A stretch of 64,000 bases of DNA from Anaeromyxobacter soli (GCF_022808855.1 NZ_JAKZLF010000021.1:22553-86552), one strand, 5' to 3'. Shown: positions 25,753-36,115, counted from the stretch's first letter. Notes: generated from the sequence alone by a model not told the origin. A program made the numbers and translations.

Positions 25753-28700
25753 GTGCTCGACAGCTTCCACCCGGTCGTCCGCGACTGGTTCACGCGGCGG
25801 TTCGGCGACGCGACGGAGCCGCAGACGCCCGCCTGGCGGGAGATCGACGCGCGGCGCGACGTGCTCGTCTCGGCGCCCACGGGCTCGGGCAAGACGCTCG
25901 CGGCGTTCCTCCACGCCATCGACGCCCTCCTGAAGGAGGGGCTCGCCGGCGAGCTCGGCGACCGGACGCGCGTCGTCTACGTCTCGCCGCTGCGCGCGCT
26001 CGGCAACGACATCACGAGGAACCTGCAGGCGCCGCTCGCCGAGATCCGCGCCGCGGCCCACGCGGCCGGGCTCACGCTGCCCGAGCTCCGGGTCGCGGTC
26101 CGCACCGGGGACACGCCCGCCTCGGCACGGCGCAAGCTCCTGCTCCGTCCGCCGCACATCCTCGTCACCACGCCCGAGTCGCTCTACCTCCTGCTCACGA
26201 GCGAGAGCGGGCGGGCCTCCTTGGGCGACGTCGAGGCGGTGATCGTGGACGAGATCCACGCCCTCGCGGGCGACAAGCGCGGCGCGCACCTCGCGCTCTC
26301 CCTCGAGCGGCTCGAGGCGCTCGCGCGGCGGCGGCCCCAGCGCATCGGCCTCTCCGCCACGGTCGATCCGGTGGAGGAGGTGGCGCGCTTCCTCGTCGGC
26401 TCGGAGCGGGTCGATCCGCGGGGCCGTCCGCGCTGCGCGATCGTGGAGGTCGGCCGCCGGCGCCGCTTCGACGTGGCGATCGAGGTCCCGCGCGACGAGC
26501 TCTCGTCGGTCGCCTCGAGGGAGCTGTGGGCCGAGACCTACGACCGGGTGGCCGACCTCATCCGCGAGCACCGCTCCACGCTCGTGTTCGTGGGCACCCG
26601 CAGGCTCGCGGAGCGGGCGGCGCACGCGCTCGTCGAGCGGCTCGGGGAGGGCGCGGTGTCGGCGCACCACGGCAGCCTCTCCCGCGAGCGCCGGCTCGCC
26701 ACGGAGGAGAAGCTGAAGGCGGGCGCGCTGCGCGCGGTGGTGGCGACCGCCTCGCTCGAGCTCGGCATCGACGTGGGCGAGGTGGACCTCGTCGTCCAGC
26801 TCGGCTCGCCGGGGGCGATCTCCACCGGCACCCAGCGCATCGGGCGCGCCGCGCACGTGCGGGGCGGCACGCCCAAGGGCCGGCTCTTCCCGATGAGCCG
26901 CGACGAGCTCGTGGAGTGCGCCGCGCTCGTGCGCGGGCTCCGGCGCGCGCGCCTCGAGCCCGTCGCGGTGCGGGCCGCGCCCCTCGACGTCCTCGCCCAG
27001 CAGCTCGTGGCCGAGGCGACCTGCGGGTCGATCCACGAGGACCGCCTCTACGCGCTCGCGCGGCGCGCCTGGCCGTACCACGACCTCGCGCGGGCCGACT
27101 TCGACGCGGTGGTGGAGATGCTCTCGGAGGGGATCGCCACCACGCCCGGCCGCACCACCGCGCTCCTCCACCGCGACGGCGTGCACGGCCGCGTCAAGGC
27201 GCGGCGCGGAGCGCGCATCGCCGCGCTCACCGGCGGCGGGACCATCCCCGACACCGCGCAGTACGCCGTGGTGGCCGAGCCGGAGGGCGTGACCATCGGG
27301 CAGGTGGACGAGGACTTCGCGGTGGAGAGCCTGGCGGGCGACGTGTTCCTGCTCGGCACGACCTCCTGGATGATCCGGCGCGTGGAGGCCGGGATCGTCC
27401 GGGTCGAGGACGCCCACGGCGCTCCGCCGGGCGTCCCGTTCTGGAACGCCGAGGCGCCGGGGCGGAGCGGCGCCCTGTCGGCGGAGGTGTCGGCGCTGCG
27501 CGCGGAGCTCGAGCCGCGCCTCGCCGACCCCCAGGCGGCCGTCGCCTGGCTCGCGGCGGAGGCGGCGCTGCCCGAGGCGGGCGCGCGCCAGGTGGTGGAC
27601 TACCTCGCGGCGGGGCGCGCGGCGCTCGGCGCGCTGCCCACGCAGGACACGCTCGTCGCGGAGCGCTTCTTCGACGAGGCCGGCGGGATGCAGCTCGTCC
27701 TGCACGCGCCGTTCGGCGCGCGCACCAACCGCGCCTTCGGGCTCGCGCTCCGCAAGCGCTTCTGCCGCACGTTCGACTTCGAGCTGCAGGCCGCCGCGAC
27801 CGACGACGGCGTGCTCCTCTCGCTCGGGCCGCAGCACGCGTTCCCGCTCGAGACCATCTTCTCCTACGTCACGCCCGCGACGCTCGACGAGGTGCTCGAG
27901 CAGGCGGTGCTCCAGGCGCCCATGTTCGGCGTGCGCTGGCGCTGGAACGCCACGCGCGCGCTCGCCATCCCCCGCCTCTTCAGGGGCAAGCGCATGCCTC
28001 CGCCCATCGCGCGGATGCGCGCCGAGGACCTGCTCGCCGCGGTCTTCCCGGCGCAGGTCGCCTGCCAGGACAACGCGCCGGGCGGGCCGATCGAGGTGCC
28101 CGCTCACCCGCTCGTGCGCGAGACGCTGCGCGACTGCCTCACCGAGGCGATGGACGCGGCCGGGCTCCGGAGCTTGCTCGCGCGGATCGCGGCCGGCGAG
28201 GTGCGGCTGCTCGCGGTGGACACGCCCGAGCCCTCGCCGCTCTCGCACGAGCTCCTCAACGCCCGGCCCTGGGCGTTCCTCGACGACGCGCCGCTCGAGG
28301 AGCGCCGCGCGCGGGCCGTCGCGGTGCGGCGGTCGTTGCCGGCGGCCGAGGCGAGCGGCATCGGCGCGCTCGATCCCGCCGCCATCGCGGAGGTCGCCGA
28401 GCAGGTGTGGCCCGCGCCGCGGGACGCGGACGAGGTGCACGACGCGCTCCTCGATCTGGGGATCCTGCCGCTGGCGCCCGCGTCCGGATGGGAGCGGTGG
28501 CTCGGCGAGCTCGAGGCGGCGGGGCGGGCGGCCGTGATGACCGTGGGTGAGCGCCGGTGGTGGGTGGCGGCGGAGCGTGTGGGGACGGCGAGGGGGGCGG
28601 CGGGGGGGATGGGCGGATCGACGTCGACCTCGACCGCGAGCCCGACCTCGAACCCGACCTTCTCCCCTCCCCTCTCCCCGCTCGCGTCCGAGCGCATCCC

Positions 28701-30093
28701 CGAAGATCCGGTCCTCGCCCTCGTCCGCGGCTGGGTCACCCACCTCGGCCCCACCACCGCCGTCGACCTCGCCGGGCGCATCGGGCTCTCCGAAAGCGCC
28801 GCCGCGTCCGCGCTGCTCCGCCTCGAGGCCGAGGGGCTCGTCCTTCGCGGCTCCTTCCTCGCCGGATCGCCCTGGTCCGCCGACGCGCCGCACTGGTGCG
28901 AGCGGAGCGTGCTCGCGCGCATCCACCGCCTCACCCTCGGCCGGCTGCGCCGCGAGATCGAGCCCGCCAGCGCCGCCGTGTTCCTCCGCTTCCTCGCGCG
29001 CTGGCAGCACGTCGCGCCGGGCACGCGGCTCCACGGCGCGCGCGGCCTCGCCGAGGTCCTGGGAATGCTCCAGGGCTTTCACGCCGCCGCGGGCGCGTGG
29101 GAGCGCGATCTCCTGCCCGCGCGCGTCGCAGGCTACGAGCCCGGCCTGCTGGACGGGCTGTGCTCGTCCGGCGAGGTCGCCTGGGGCCGGCTGCACGTGG
29201 CGCCGCCGCAGGACGGCCCGCCGCGCCGCAAGGGCGCCCCCACCCGCTCGGCCCCGGTGACGCTCGCGCTGCGCGAGGAGCTCCCCTGGCTGCTCGAGGC
29301 CATCGCGCCCGAGCGACCGCCGCTCGGCGAGATCGCGGGCGCGCTCGTCGCGGTGCTCGCGCGGCGTGGCGCCTCGTTCCTCGCCGAGCTCGCACCGGCG
29401 GTCGGCGCACCGCCCGGAGAGACGGAGGAGGCGCTGTGGGAGCTCGTGTCGGCGGGGCTCGTGACCTGCGACGGGTTCGCGGGGCTGCGCGCGCTCGTCG
29501 CGCCGCCGGCGCGCGGGCGGGCCGCCCGACCGGGCAGCGCGGGGGGACGGTGGGCGCTGCTGAGGCCGACCCCGACCGAGAGTTCCGCGCTTCGTCCCAC
29601 GGACCGCGTCGCGGCCGGCTCGAGCTCGTCCCGCCCGACCGAGAGTTCCGCGCCACGTACCGCCGGACGCGGGACGGACGGCGACCTCTCCCCGGAGACG
29701 CTCGACCGCGTGGCGCGCCAGTACCTGCGCCGCTACGGCGTCGTCTTCCGCGATGTCCTGGCTCGCGAGTCTCGCCCGCCGCCCTGGCGCGATCTCGTCC
29801 GCGTCTACCGGTCGCTCGAGGCGCGCGGTGAGATCCGCGGCGGTCGCTTCGTGGTGGGCTTCAGCGGTGAGCAGTTCGCGCTGCCGGAAGCGGTGGACGC
29901 GCTCCGCGCCGCGCGGCGCGCGGGGGATGGGAACCCCGACCGGCTCGACCTCTCCGCGTCCGACCCGCTGAACCTCGCCGGCATCCTCACTCCCGGGCCG
30001 CGCATTCCCGCCGCGCCAGGGAGCCGCGTCATGCTCGAGGGCGGCGTTCCCGTCGCCGCGATCGTGCAGGGCACGCAGGCGGGGACGGGGTGA
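25753..30093 (+). CDS. lhr: Lhr-type large DEAD/DEAH helicase
   Basis: A 1446-residue superfamily 2 helicase. It has Walker A APTGSGKT (residues 41-48), motif Ia VSPLRALGND, TTPESLYLLLTS, the DEIH box (~167), motif III LSATV, and motif VI ISTGTQRIGRAAH. Winged-helix and large C-terminal Lhr-specific modules follow. Lhr enzymes unwind DNA-RNA hybrids and act in DNA repair. Two low-complexity linkers interrupt the C-terminal part (~residues 945-985, Ser/Thr/Pro; ~1270-1313, with a repeated PTESSA). GTG 25753 lacks a Shine-Dalgarno; TAAGAG lies 6 nt before it. Convergent with cobC. Confidence 0.92.
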   Translation: MLDSFHPVVRDWFTRRFGDATEPQTPAWREIDARRDVLVSAPTGSGKTLAAFLHAIDALLKEGLAGELGDRTRVVYVSPLRALGNDITRNLQAPLAEIRAAAHAAGLTLPELRVAVRTGDTPASARRKLLLRPPHILVTTPESLYLLLTSESGRASLGDVEAVIVDEIHALAGDKRGAHLALSLERLEALARRRPQRIGLSATVDPVEEVARFLVGSERVDPRGRPRCAIVEVGRRRRFDVAIEVPRDELSSVASRELWAETYDRVADLIREHRSTLVFVGTRRLAERAAHALVERLGEGAVSAHHGSLSRERRLATEEKLKAGALRAVVATASLELGIDVGEVDLVVQLGSPGAISTGTQRIGRAAHVRGGTPKGRLFPMSRDELVECAALVRGLRRARLEPVAVRAAPLDVLAQQLVAEATCGSIHEDRLYALARRAWPYHDLARADFDAVVEMLSEGIATTPGRTTALLHRDGVHGRVKARRGARIAALTGGGTIPDTAQYAVVAEPEGVTIGQVDEDFAVESLAGDVFLLGTTSWMIRRVEAGIVRVEDAHGAPPGVPFWNAEAPGRSGALSAEVSALRAELEPRLADPQAAVAWLAAEAALPEAGARQVVDYLAAGRAALGALPTQDTLVAERFFDEAGGMQLVLHAPFGARTNRAFGLALRKRFCRTFDFELQAAATDDGVLLSLGPQHAFPLETIFSYVTPATLDEVLEQAVLQAPMFGVRWRWNATRALAIPRLFRGKRMPPPIARMRAEDLLAAVFPAQVACQDNAPGGPIEVPAHPLVRETLRDCLTEAMDAAGLRSLLARIAAGEVRLLAVDTPEPSPLSHELLNARPWAFLDDAPLEERRARAVAVRRSLPAAEASGIGALDPAAIAEVAEQVWPAPRDADEVHDALLDLGILPLAPASGWERWLGELEAAGRAAVMTVGERRWWVAAERVGTARGAAGGMGGSTSTSTASPTSNPTFSPPLSPLASERIPEDPVLALVRGWVTHLGPTTAVDLAGRIGLSESAAASALLRLEAEGLVLRGSFLAGSPWSADAPHWCERSVLARIHRLTLGRLRREIEPASAAVFLRFLARWQHVAPGTRLHGARGLAEVLGMLQGFHAAAGAWERDLLPARVAGYEPGLLDGLCSSGEVAWGRLHVAPPQDGPPRRKGAPTRSAPVTLALREELPWLLEAIAPERPPLGEIAGALVAVLARRGASFLAELAPAVGAPPGETEEALWELVSAGLVTCDGFAGLRALVAPPARGRAARPGSAGGRWALLRPTPTESSALRPTDRVAAGSSSSRPTESSAPRTAGRGTDGDLSPETLDRVARQYLRRYGVVFRDVLARESRPPPWRDLVRVYRSLEARGEIRGGRFVVGFSGEQFALPEAVDALRAARRAGDGNPDRLDLSASDPLNLAGILTPGPRIPAAPGSRVMLEGGVPVAAIVQGTQAGTG
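29571..29653 (+). repeat. Two identical 20-bp direct repeats inside lhr
   Basis: The 20-base unit at 29571-29590 recurs exactly at 29634-29653, 63 bp (21 codons) away, so the frame is kept. Each encodes PTESSA in a linker of the helicase. It could be a small in-frame duplication or an inserted repeat element. Confidence 0.7.
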
Positions 30094-30114
30094 TGGTGAC
30101 GGCGGCGATACCTC

Positions 30115-30783
30115 CTAGCGCGCCCCGGGAACCGGGGGCCGGGGGGCCGGGTCCGGACCAGCGCGGCCGGGACCCCCGTTGACGAGCCGAACGACGGCGC
30201 CGCTCTCGAACCAGTCGAGCAGGTTCACGGCGCCGGGCACCTGATCGATGCGGAACGACTCCGCGGCCTCCATCCCGAGCGCGTCCGCCAGGATTGCCCG
30301 GTTCACGCCGGCATGGGCGACCACCAGCACCGTCTCGCCGGGGTGCTTCGCGCGGAGAGCGGCCATCGCCTCGAGGGCACGAGCCGAAATGCCCGGGAAC
30401 CCGTCTCCGCCGGGGAACGTGACCTCGTGCGGGCGCGCGAGCCAGGCGGCGCAGGTCTCCGGGTCGCGCGCTCGTGCCTCCTCCCAGGTGAGCCCCTCGA
30501 ACGCGCCGAAGTCCACCTCCCGGAGTCCCGGCACCTGCTCGATCCCGAGCGAGCGGCCGGCGGCGAGGAGCCGCGCCGTCTGCATTGCACGCCGCGCCGG
30601 GCTCGCGCACACCGCCGCGACCTCGATCTCGCGGAGCCAGCGCGCCACCCGGCGGATCCGCGCCCTTCCCGCCGCCGAGAGCGGCGGATCGAGCCGCCCG
30701 CAGATCCGCCCCGGCTCGATCGCCGCCTCGCCGTGCCGCACGAGGATGACGCGCGTCGCGCCGCTCGGCCGCGGGGCTATCAC
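30115..30783 (-). CDS. cobC: Alpha-ribazole phosphatase-like histidine phosphatase CobC
   Basis: A 222-residue histidine phosphatase with catalytic RHGEA near residue 16, CGRLDPPLSAAGR, and the later VVAHAGVNRAIL. In the B12 operon it should remove the phosphate from alpha-ribazole-5'-phosphate or adenosylcobalamin-5'-phosphate, the last step of nucleotide-loop assembly. Start GTG 30783 overlaps the cobS stop in GTGA. It is the last gene of the operon. Its C-terminal tail is Pro/Gly-rich. Confidence 0.85.
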   Translation of the reverse strand: MIAPRPSGATRVILVRHGEAAIEPGRICGRLDPPLSAAGRARIRRVARWLREIEVAAVCASPARRAMQTARLLAAGRSLGIEQVPGLREVDFGAFEGLTWEEARARDPETCAAWLARPHEVTFPGGDGFPGISARALEAMAALRAKHPGETVLVVAHAGVNRAILADALGMEAAESFRIDQVPGAVNLLDWFESGAVVRLVNGGPGRAGPDPAPRPPVPGAR

Positions 30784-31523
30784 GGCGCCGCCAGCCCCAC
30801 GCCGAGCACGAGCACGAGCGCCTCGGCGAGCTCGCCCGTGGCCCCCAGCGTGTCGCCGGTCATCCCGCCGATGCGGCGACGGCAAAACCCGGCGAACGCG
30901 GCGCCGGCGAGCGCGACCGTCGCCCACGCCACCGCGCCCCGGACTCCCGCGAGGCCGAGCGCGACGCCGAGCGCGAGCGCCGTCGCGCCGGCCACCTCGG
31001 GCGGGCCGACGTGCGCCGCCACCGAGGCCCCGAGCCCGTCGGGCCGCGCACTCGGCGCGAGGCGGGCGACAGGCACGAGCACCCAGCGCGACAGCGCGCC
31101 CGCGAGCGGGAGCCATGCGGCGGCGCCGGGCCGACTGAGGAGTGCCGCGATCGCGGCCACCTTCACGAGCAGCGCGAGGACGAGCGCCGCGGCGCCGTAG
31201 GCGCCCACCGCGTGATCGCGCATGATCCGCAGCGCGTCCTCCGCGTTCCTTCCGCCTCCGAGCCCATCGGCGGTGTCGGCGAGGCCGTCCAGGTGAAGCG
31301 CGCCCGTCATCGCGGTCCCGAGCGCGACGACGAGGATCGCCGCGAGAGGCGGCGGCAGCGCGCGGACGAGGAGGAGGCCGGCGGCAGCGAGGACCGCGCC
31401 GAGCGCGGCGCCCACCGCGGGGAAGAACAGCATCGCGCGCCCCACCTCGCGCGCGCCCGCCTCCGCCCGCACCGGCGCCGGGAGCCGCGTCAGAAACGCG
31501 AGCGCGACCGCGAGCCGGCTCAC
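30780..31523 (-). CDS. cobS: Adenosylcobinamide-GDP ribazoletransferase (cobalamin synthase) CobS
   Basis: A 247-residue membrane enzyme joining adenosylcobinamide-GDP to alpha-ribazole(-phosphate). Family motifs are ALAFLTRLP at the start, HLDGLADTADGLGGGR with metal-binding Asp, and RRRIGGMTGDTLGATGELAEA near the end. About six helices are seen. GTG 31523 overlaps the cobQ stop. The frame is open further upstream, but the homologous protein starts here. Confidence 0.92.
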   Translation of the reverse strand: MSRLAVALAFLTRLPAPVRAEAGAREVGRAMLFFPAVGAALGAVLAAAGLLLVRALPPPLAAILVVALGTAMTGALHLDGLADTADGLGGGRNAEDALRIMRDHAVGAYGAAALVLALLVKVAAIAALLSRPGAAAWLPLAGALSRWVLVPVARLAPSARPDGLGASVAAHVGPPEVAGATALALGVALGLAGVRGAVAWATVALAGAAFAGFCRRRIGGMTGDTLGATGELAEALVLVLGVGLAAP

Positions 31524-33061
31524 GCGCCCACCGCCGCCGGCCGGGCGACCCTGACGCCCGCGAGCCCGCAGAGGAGCTCCCAGTCGAGGTGTGTGGCGAG
31601 CGCGTCGGCGAGCCGGTCGTACTCCGCATCGCGGCTGGGGATGAGCGGGCCCGCGGGCGCGGCGAGGCTCCGCCGGTCGCGGAGCCGCGCGAGCAGCGCC
31701 GCGCGCACTGCGTCGTCCTCGAGCACGCCGTGGACGAGCGTCCCGACGACGGCGCCGTCCGCCGACACCGCCCCGTCCTCCGCATCGCACGCCGCCCCGT
31801 TCCGCGCGACGAGCCGAAGCGCCGGCGCTCCGGAGAGCCGCTCGACCTCTCCCATGTGGATCTCGTACCCGCGCACCTCGCCGCCGCCGGCGGGGGCGAG
31901 CAGCCTGGCGGCCGCGTGCGCGCGCACGCGCGCGGTCGTCTTCTGCCGCCGGAAGCGAGTCACGATCGGAAGGATCCCGAGCCCGGCCACCTCGGCCTCA
32001 TCCGACTCCACGCCATCCGGGTCGAGCAGCGCGTCGCCGAGCATCTGGCAGCCACCGCACACCGCGAGGACCGGCTCGCCTCGCGCAGCGCGCTCCCGGA
32101 GCGCCGGCGCGACGCCGCTCTCGCGGACCCAGCGCAGGTCCGCCGCGGTGCTCTTCGATCCCGGAACGATCACGAGATCCGCGCCGCGCAGCTCCTCCGG
32201 CCGATCGACGTAGCGCACCACCACGCCCGGCTCGTGCTCGAGCGCGTCGAACTCGTCGTAGTTCGAGATGCGCGGGAGCCGCACGATCGCGATCTCCAGC
32301 TCGCCCGGCGCGGCCCGTCGGGTCCGCCAGCGATGGTCGAGCGAGACCGAGTCCTCCTCCGAGATCCGCAGCCCGCGCAGGTACGGGAGCACGCCCGCGA
32401 CCGGCACGCCCGTCCGCTCGCGCAGGAACGCGAGCCCCGGCTCGAGGAGCCTGAGGTCGCCCCGGAACTTGTTCACGAGGAAGCCGCCCACGAGCGCGCG
32501 CTCGTCGGGCTCGAGGAGCATCAGCGTCCCGACGAAGGCCGCCAGGACGCCGCCCCGATCGATGTCGCCCACGAGGAGCACCCGCGCGCCGGCCGCCTTC
32601 GCGACGTCCATGTTGACGATGTCGCGTTCCTTCAGGTTCACCTCTGCGGGGCTCCCGGCGCCCTCGATCACGACGAGGTCGACCTGGAGGCGGAGCCGCG
32701 CGAGCGCCTCGCGCACCACGGCCCGCAGCTCGGGCTTCCGGGCGTGATAGTCGGCGGCGCTCATGCTCCCCGATGGACTGCCGAGCACGATCACCTGCGA
32801 GCGGGAGTCCCCCTCGGGCTTGAGCAGGATCGGGTTCATGTCGACGGCGGCGTCGATGCCGGCCGCCTCCGCCTGCACCGCCTGGGCGCGTCCGATCTCG
32901 CCGCCGTCCACGGTCACGGCGGAGTTGAGGGCCATGTTCTGGGCCTTGAAGGGCGCGACGCGCAGGCCCGCCCGCCGGAACAGCCGGCACAGGCCGGTGA
33001 CGACGAGACTCTTGCCGACCGACGAGGCTGTCCCCTGCACCATGATGACGGCGGCGGTCAT
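31520..33061 (-). CDS. cobQ: Cobyric acid synthase CobQ/CbiP
   Basis: A 513-residue glutamine amidotransferase that amidates cobyrinic acid a,c-diamide at four side chains. The N-terminal dethiobiotin-synthetase-like ATPase has VQGTASSVGKS and FKAQNMALNS. The C-terminal class I amidase has the nucleophile Cys in VLAVCGGCQMLG and a late His in GTLVHGVLED. ATG 33061 overlaps the cobD stop in ATGA. Length is typical. Confidence 0.95.
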   Translation of the reverse strand: MTAAVIMVQGTASSVGKSLVVTGLCRLFRRAGLRVAPFKAQNMALNSAVTVDGGEIGRAQAVQAEAAGIDAAVDMNPILLKPEGDSRSQVIVLGSPSGSMSAADYHARKPELRAVVREALARLRLQVDLVVIEGAGSPAEVNLKERDIVNMDVAKAAGARVLLVGDIDRGGVLAAFVGTLMLLEPDERALVGGFLVNKFRGDLRLLEPGLAFLRERTGVPVAGVLPYLRGLRISEEDSVSLDHRWRTRRAAPGELEIAIVRLPRISNYDEFDALEHEPGVVVRYVDRPEELRGADLVIVPGSKSTAADLRWVRESGVAPALRERAARGEPVLAVCGGCQMLGDALLDPDGVESDEAEVAGLGILPIVTRFRRQKTTARVRAHAAARLLAPAGGGEVRGYEIHMGEVERLSGAPALRLVARNGAACDAEDGAVSADGAVVGTLVHGVLEDDAVRAALLARLRDRRSLAAPAGPLIPSRDAEYDRLADALATHLDWELLCGLAGVRVARPAAVGA

Positions 33062-34119
33062 GACAGCTCCTTCTCGAGCGAGGCGAGGAACACCTCGCGG
33101 TCTTGGGCGGGCCGCGCCGCGACGCGGACGAAGCCGGGGAGGCCGAACGACGTGCAGTCCCGCACCAGCACGCGTCGCGCGAGCAGCCGCCGGCGCAACG
33201 CGGCGCCGTCGCCGGCGCGGAACACGAGGTAGGGCGCGACGGAGGGCGGCGCCTCGAGGCCGAGCCGGGCGAGGCCCTGGCGGAGCGCCTCCCGGTCGAC
33301 CGAGAGCCGGGCCCGGCTCGCCGCCACGAACGGTTCCTCGCCGAGCGCGGCGAGCGCGGCGGCCTGCGCGGGGGCGCTCGTCGACCAGGTCGGGCGCGCT
33401 GCGTCGAGGGCGGCGATGAGCCCGGGGTCGGCGAGGAGATACCCCACTCGCAGACCCGGGATGGCGTGCTCCTTGGTGAGGGAGCGGACGCGCGCGACGT
33501 TGAGGGGGAGCGTGACGTCCGCCTCGGCGTGCCGGTCGGAGAGCGCGAGGAACGACTCGTCGAGGACGAAGAGGACGTGGGGGTGTGCGCGCGCGAGGCG
33601 CGCGACGTCGGCGGAGGGCACGGCGGCGCCGGCGGGGCTCGTCGGCGAGGCGAGGTAGGCGGCGGCGGCGCCCGAGGACGCGAGCCGCTCGGACACCGCC
33701 TCGAAGTCCACCGAGAGCCCACGCGCCGGGTCGGGCGACCACTCGATCGCGTCGCCGCCGGCAGCCGCGACGCCCGCGCGGAACTCCGAGAACGCGGGCT
33801 CGACGACCAGCGCTCGCCTGCCCGCGCGCGCGACGTGGCGGGCGAGATCCCACAGGAGCTCCGCCGCGCCGTGCGCGAACAGGACGCCGCCCGGCTCGAC
33901 CCGCCACCGCGCGGCGAGGGCCGCCCGGACCGTCTCGGCCCGAGGCTCAGGGTAGCGCGAGACGTCCGCGCCCCGCGCCGCCGCCGCGACGGCCGGCGCA
34001 GGGCCGTACGGGTTCACGTTCACGCTGAAGTCGATCACGTCGGCGGCCGCGAGACCGAGCGCGGCGAGCTCGGCGGCGACGGGGCCGCCGTGGACGCGGG
34101 GCCGGTCAGGCGAGCTCAC
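33058..34119 (-). CDS. cobD: Threonine-phosphate decarboxylase CobD
   Basis: A 353-residue PLP enzyme of the histidinol-phosphate aminotransferase fold. It makes (R)-1-amino-2-propanol phosphate for the nucleotide loop. Visible features are HGGP near the start, [18 protein letters not shown] (family NPNNPTG position), [12 protein letters not shown], and the PLP lysine in [20 protein letters not shown] 34119 overlaps the cbiB end by 14 nt. Confidence 0.92.
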   Translation of the reverse strand: MSSPDRPRVHGGPVAAELAALGLAAADVIDFSVNVNPYGPAPAVAAAARGADVSRYPEPRAETVRAALAARWRVEPGGVLFAHGAAELLWDLARHVARAGRRALVVEPAFSEFRAGVAAAGGDAIEWSPDPARGLSVDFEAVSERLASSGAAAAYLASPTSPAGAAVPSADVARLARAHPHVLFVLDESFLALSDRHAEADVTLPLNVARVRSLTKEHAIPGLRVGYLLADPGLIAALDAARPTWSTSAPAQAAALAALGEEPFVAASRARLSVDREALRQGLARLGLEAPPSVAPYLVFRAGDGAALRRRLLARRVLVRDCTSFGLPGFVRVAARPAQDREVFLASLEKELS

Positions 34120-35053
34120 GCCATCCCCCCGTCGCCGCGGCGAGCGCGACCCCGACCGCCGCGGCGGCGACCGCCGCGAGCAAGGCGATCCGCCACGCCG
34201 CCGAGATGGTTTCCGCGGTGACCGGCCGGATCGGATCGCCGAGCCGGTACTGCCCGACCTTCTCGAGCTCGACGCCGAGCAGGCCGGCCATCGCCGCCAT
34301 CGGGCGCCCGGCGTTCGGGCTCTCGGTCCGGGCGCCGTCGCGCAGGAGCACCGCCAGCCCGCGCCGCGCGTCGGCGCCGCAGGCGAGCCCCGCGACGAGG
34401 AGGAGCGCGGCGGTGACGCGCGCAGGGACGAGGTTCAGGAGATCGTCGAGCCGGGCTGAGGCCTTGCCGAGCCACTCGTGCCGCCCGCGGTACCCGACCC
34501 GCGCGTCGAGCGTGTTCACCGCGCGGTACGCGACCGCGCCGGGGACGCCGAGGACCGCCCAGAAGAGGAGCGGCGCGACCGCGCTGTCGGACGCGTTCTC
34601 CGCCACGGACTCCACCGCCGCCGCCGCCACGAGCGGCGCGTCCAGGCGGTCCGGGTCCCGGCTGCAGAGCGCCCGCAGCGCCGCGCGCGCCTCGTCGAGC
34701 GCGCCCCGCCCGAGCGCGCGCGACACCGCGCCCGCCGCGTCGCCGAGGGCGCGCACCGCGAAGCTCGACTTGAGCAGCATCGCCTCCACCGCGATCGAGA
34801 GCGCCGGCCACGGTCGCGCAGCCAGGCAGAGGAGCAGGGCGCCGCCAGCGAAGAGCGCCGGCAGCGCGAGCGCCATCACCGCGCCGTATGCCAGCGGCCC
34901 GGCGCGACCGGCTACGGGGGCGCGCCGCTCGAGCGCCGAGATCGCCCACCCCATCCAGACGACCGGGTGCAGGCGCGCCGGGAACTCGCCGATGACGAGG
35001 TCGAGCGTGAGGGCGCCGGCGAGGACCGACGCTGCGTGGAGCCCGGGCGACAT
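34106..35053 (-). CDS. cbiB: Adenosylcobinamide-phosphate synthase CbiB
   Basis: A 315-residue membrane protein attaching aminopropanol (phosphate) to adenosylcobyric acid. Family marks are [18 protein letters not shown] near the N-terminus, [18 protein letters not shown] and [14 protein letters not shown]. About four to five helices are seen. It starts 3 bp after cobT. Confidence 0.94.
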   Translation of the reverse strand: MSPGLHAASVLAGALTLDLVIGEFPARLHPVVWMGWAISALERRAPVAGRAGPLAYGAVMALALPALFAGGALLLCLAARPWPALSIAVEAMLLKSSFAVRALGDAAGAVSRALGRGALDEARAALRALCSRDPDRLDAPLVAAAAVESVAENASDSAVAPLLFWAVLGVPGAVAYRAVNTLDARVGYRGRHEWLGKASARLDDLLNLVPARVTAALLLVAGLACGADARRGLAVLLRDGARTESPNAGRPMAAMAGLLGVELEKVGQYRLGDPIRPVTAETISAAWRIALLAAVAAAAVGVALAAATGGWRELA

Positions 35054-35056
35054 TCG

Positions 35057-36115
35057 TCAGCGCCCCGCGTCGGTGACGCCCGCGCCCTCGAACGTCGCCA
35101 TCTCGTCGAGCACGCGGGCGGCGGCCTCGATGACGTGGAACGCGAGCGCCGCGCCAGTCCCCTCGCCGAGCCGCAGGTCGAGAGCGAGGAGCGGCTCCTT
35201 GCCGAGCGCGCGCAGCACGGCGCGGTGGCCCGCCTCCACGGAGCGGTGCGACGCGAGCACCGCGTCCGCGGCGCGCGGCGCGAGGCGCGCGGCGGCGAGG
35301 GCGGCGGCGCTCGCGATGAACCCGTCCGTCACCACGGGCACGCGGCGCGCGGCCGCGCCGAGGACCACCCCGGCGAGCCCGGCGATCTCGAACCCGCCCA
35401 GCGCGGCGAGCGTGCCGAGCGGGTCGGACGGATCGGGACGGTTCACCGCGAGCGCGCGATTCACGACGTCGACCTTGTGTGCGTGAGTGGCGTCGTCGAT
35501 CCCGGTGCCACGCCCGGTGACCTCGGCCGCGGGGAGGCCCGTGAACGCAGCGGTGAGCGCGCTCGCCGGCGTGGTGTTGCCGATGCCCATCTCCCCGATC
35601 CCGAGCACGTGCACGCCCTCGTCGGCGAGCTCGCGAGCGACGCCGATCCCGGCCTCGACCGCCCTGGCCGCCTCCTCGCGGGTCATCGCCGGGCCGCGCG
35701 CCAGGTTGCGCGTGCCCGCCCCGATGCGCCGGTCGCGCACGCCCGCGAGCCCGGGGATGGGGAGCTTCACGCCCATGTCCACGACGATCACCCTGGCGCC
35801 GGCGTGCCGCGCGAGCACGTTGATCGCCGCGCCGCCGGCAGCGAAGTTGGCGACCATCTGCGCGGTCACCTCCTGGGGGTACGCCGAGACGCCCTCGGCG
35901 GCGACCCCGTGGTCGCCGGCCATCACCACCACCGCCTTCACGGCCGCGCGCGGCGTGGCGGTGCCCTGGATCGCGGCGAGCGCGCAGGCGATCTCCTCCA
36001 GGCGCCCGAGGCTTCCGCGCGGCTTGGTCTTGCCGTCGAGCCGGCGTTGCACGGCGGCGGCGGCGGCCGAGTCGGGCAGGGGGATCGCGGCGCAGGTGGT
36101 CTCGAGCGAGGTCAT
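35057..36115 (-). CDS. cobT: Nicotinate-nucleotide-dimethylbenzimidazole phosphoribosyltransferase CobT
   Basis: A 352-residue enzyme activating the lower-ligand base to alpha-ribazole phosphate. Family blocks are KPRGSLGRLEE, VVMAGDHGVAAEGVSAYPQEVT, GEMGIGNTTPASAL, and ASHRSVEAGHRAVL. The conserved general-base Glu region is in DLRLGEGTGAALA. ATG 36115 overlaps the cobU stop in ATGA; an upstream in-frame Pro-rich extension is noncoding in character. No lower-ligand synthesis gene (bluB or bza) is in the window. Confidence 0.95.
   Translation of the reverse strand: MTSLETTCAAIPLPDSAAAAAVQRRLDGKTKPRGSLGRLEEIACALAAIQGTATPRAAVKAVVVMAGDHGVAAEGVSAYPQEVTAQMVANFAAGGAAINVLARHAGARVIVVDMGVKLPIPGLAGVRDRRIGAGTRNLARGPAMTREEAARAVEAGIGVARELADEGVHVLGIGEMGIGNTTPASALTAAFTGLPAAEVTGRGTGIDDATHAHKVDVVNRALAVNRPDPSDPLGTLAALGGFEIAGLAGVVLGAAARRVPVVTDGFIASAAALAAARLAPRAADAVLASHRSVEAGHRAVLRALGKEPLLALDLRLGEGTGAALAFHVIEAAARVLDEMATFEGAGVTDAGR

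Noticed and set aside
25144..29196. 1350-codon open frame on the minus strand across lhr
   Set aside because: Only its 3' part (25144-25665) is a real gene (DUF4442). The rest is antisense to a clear helicase; stop codons are rare in such GC-rich DNA.
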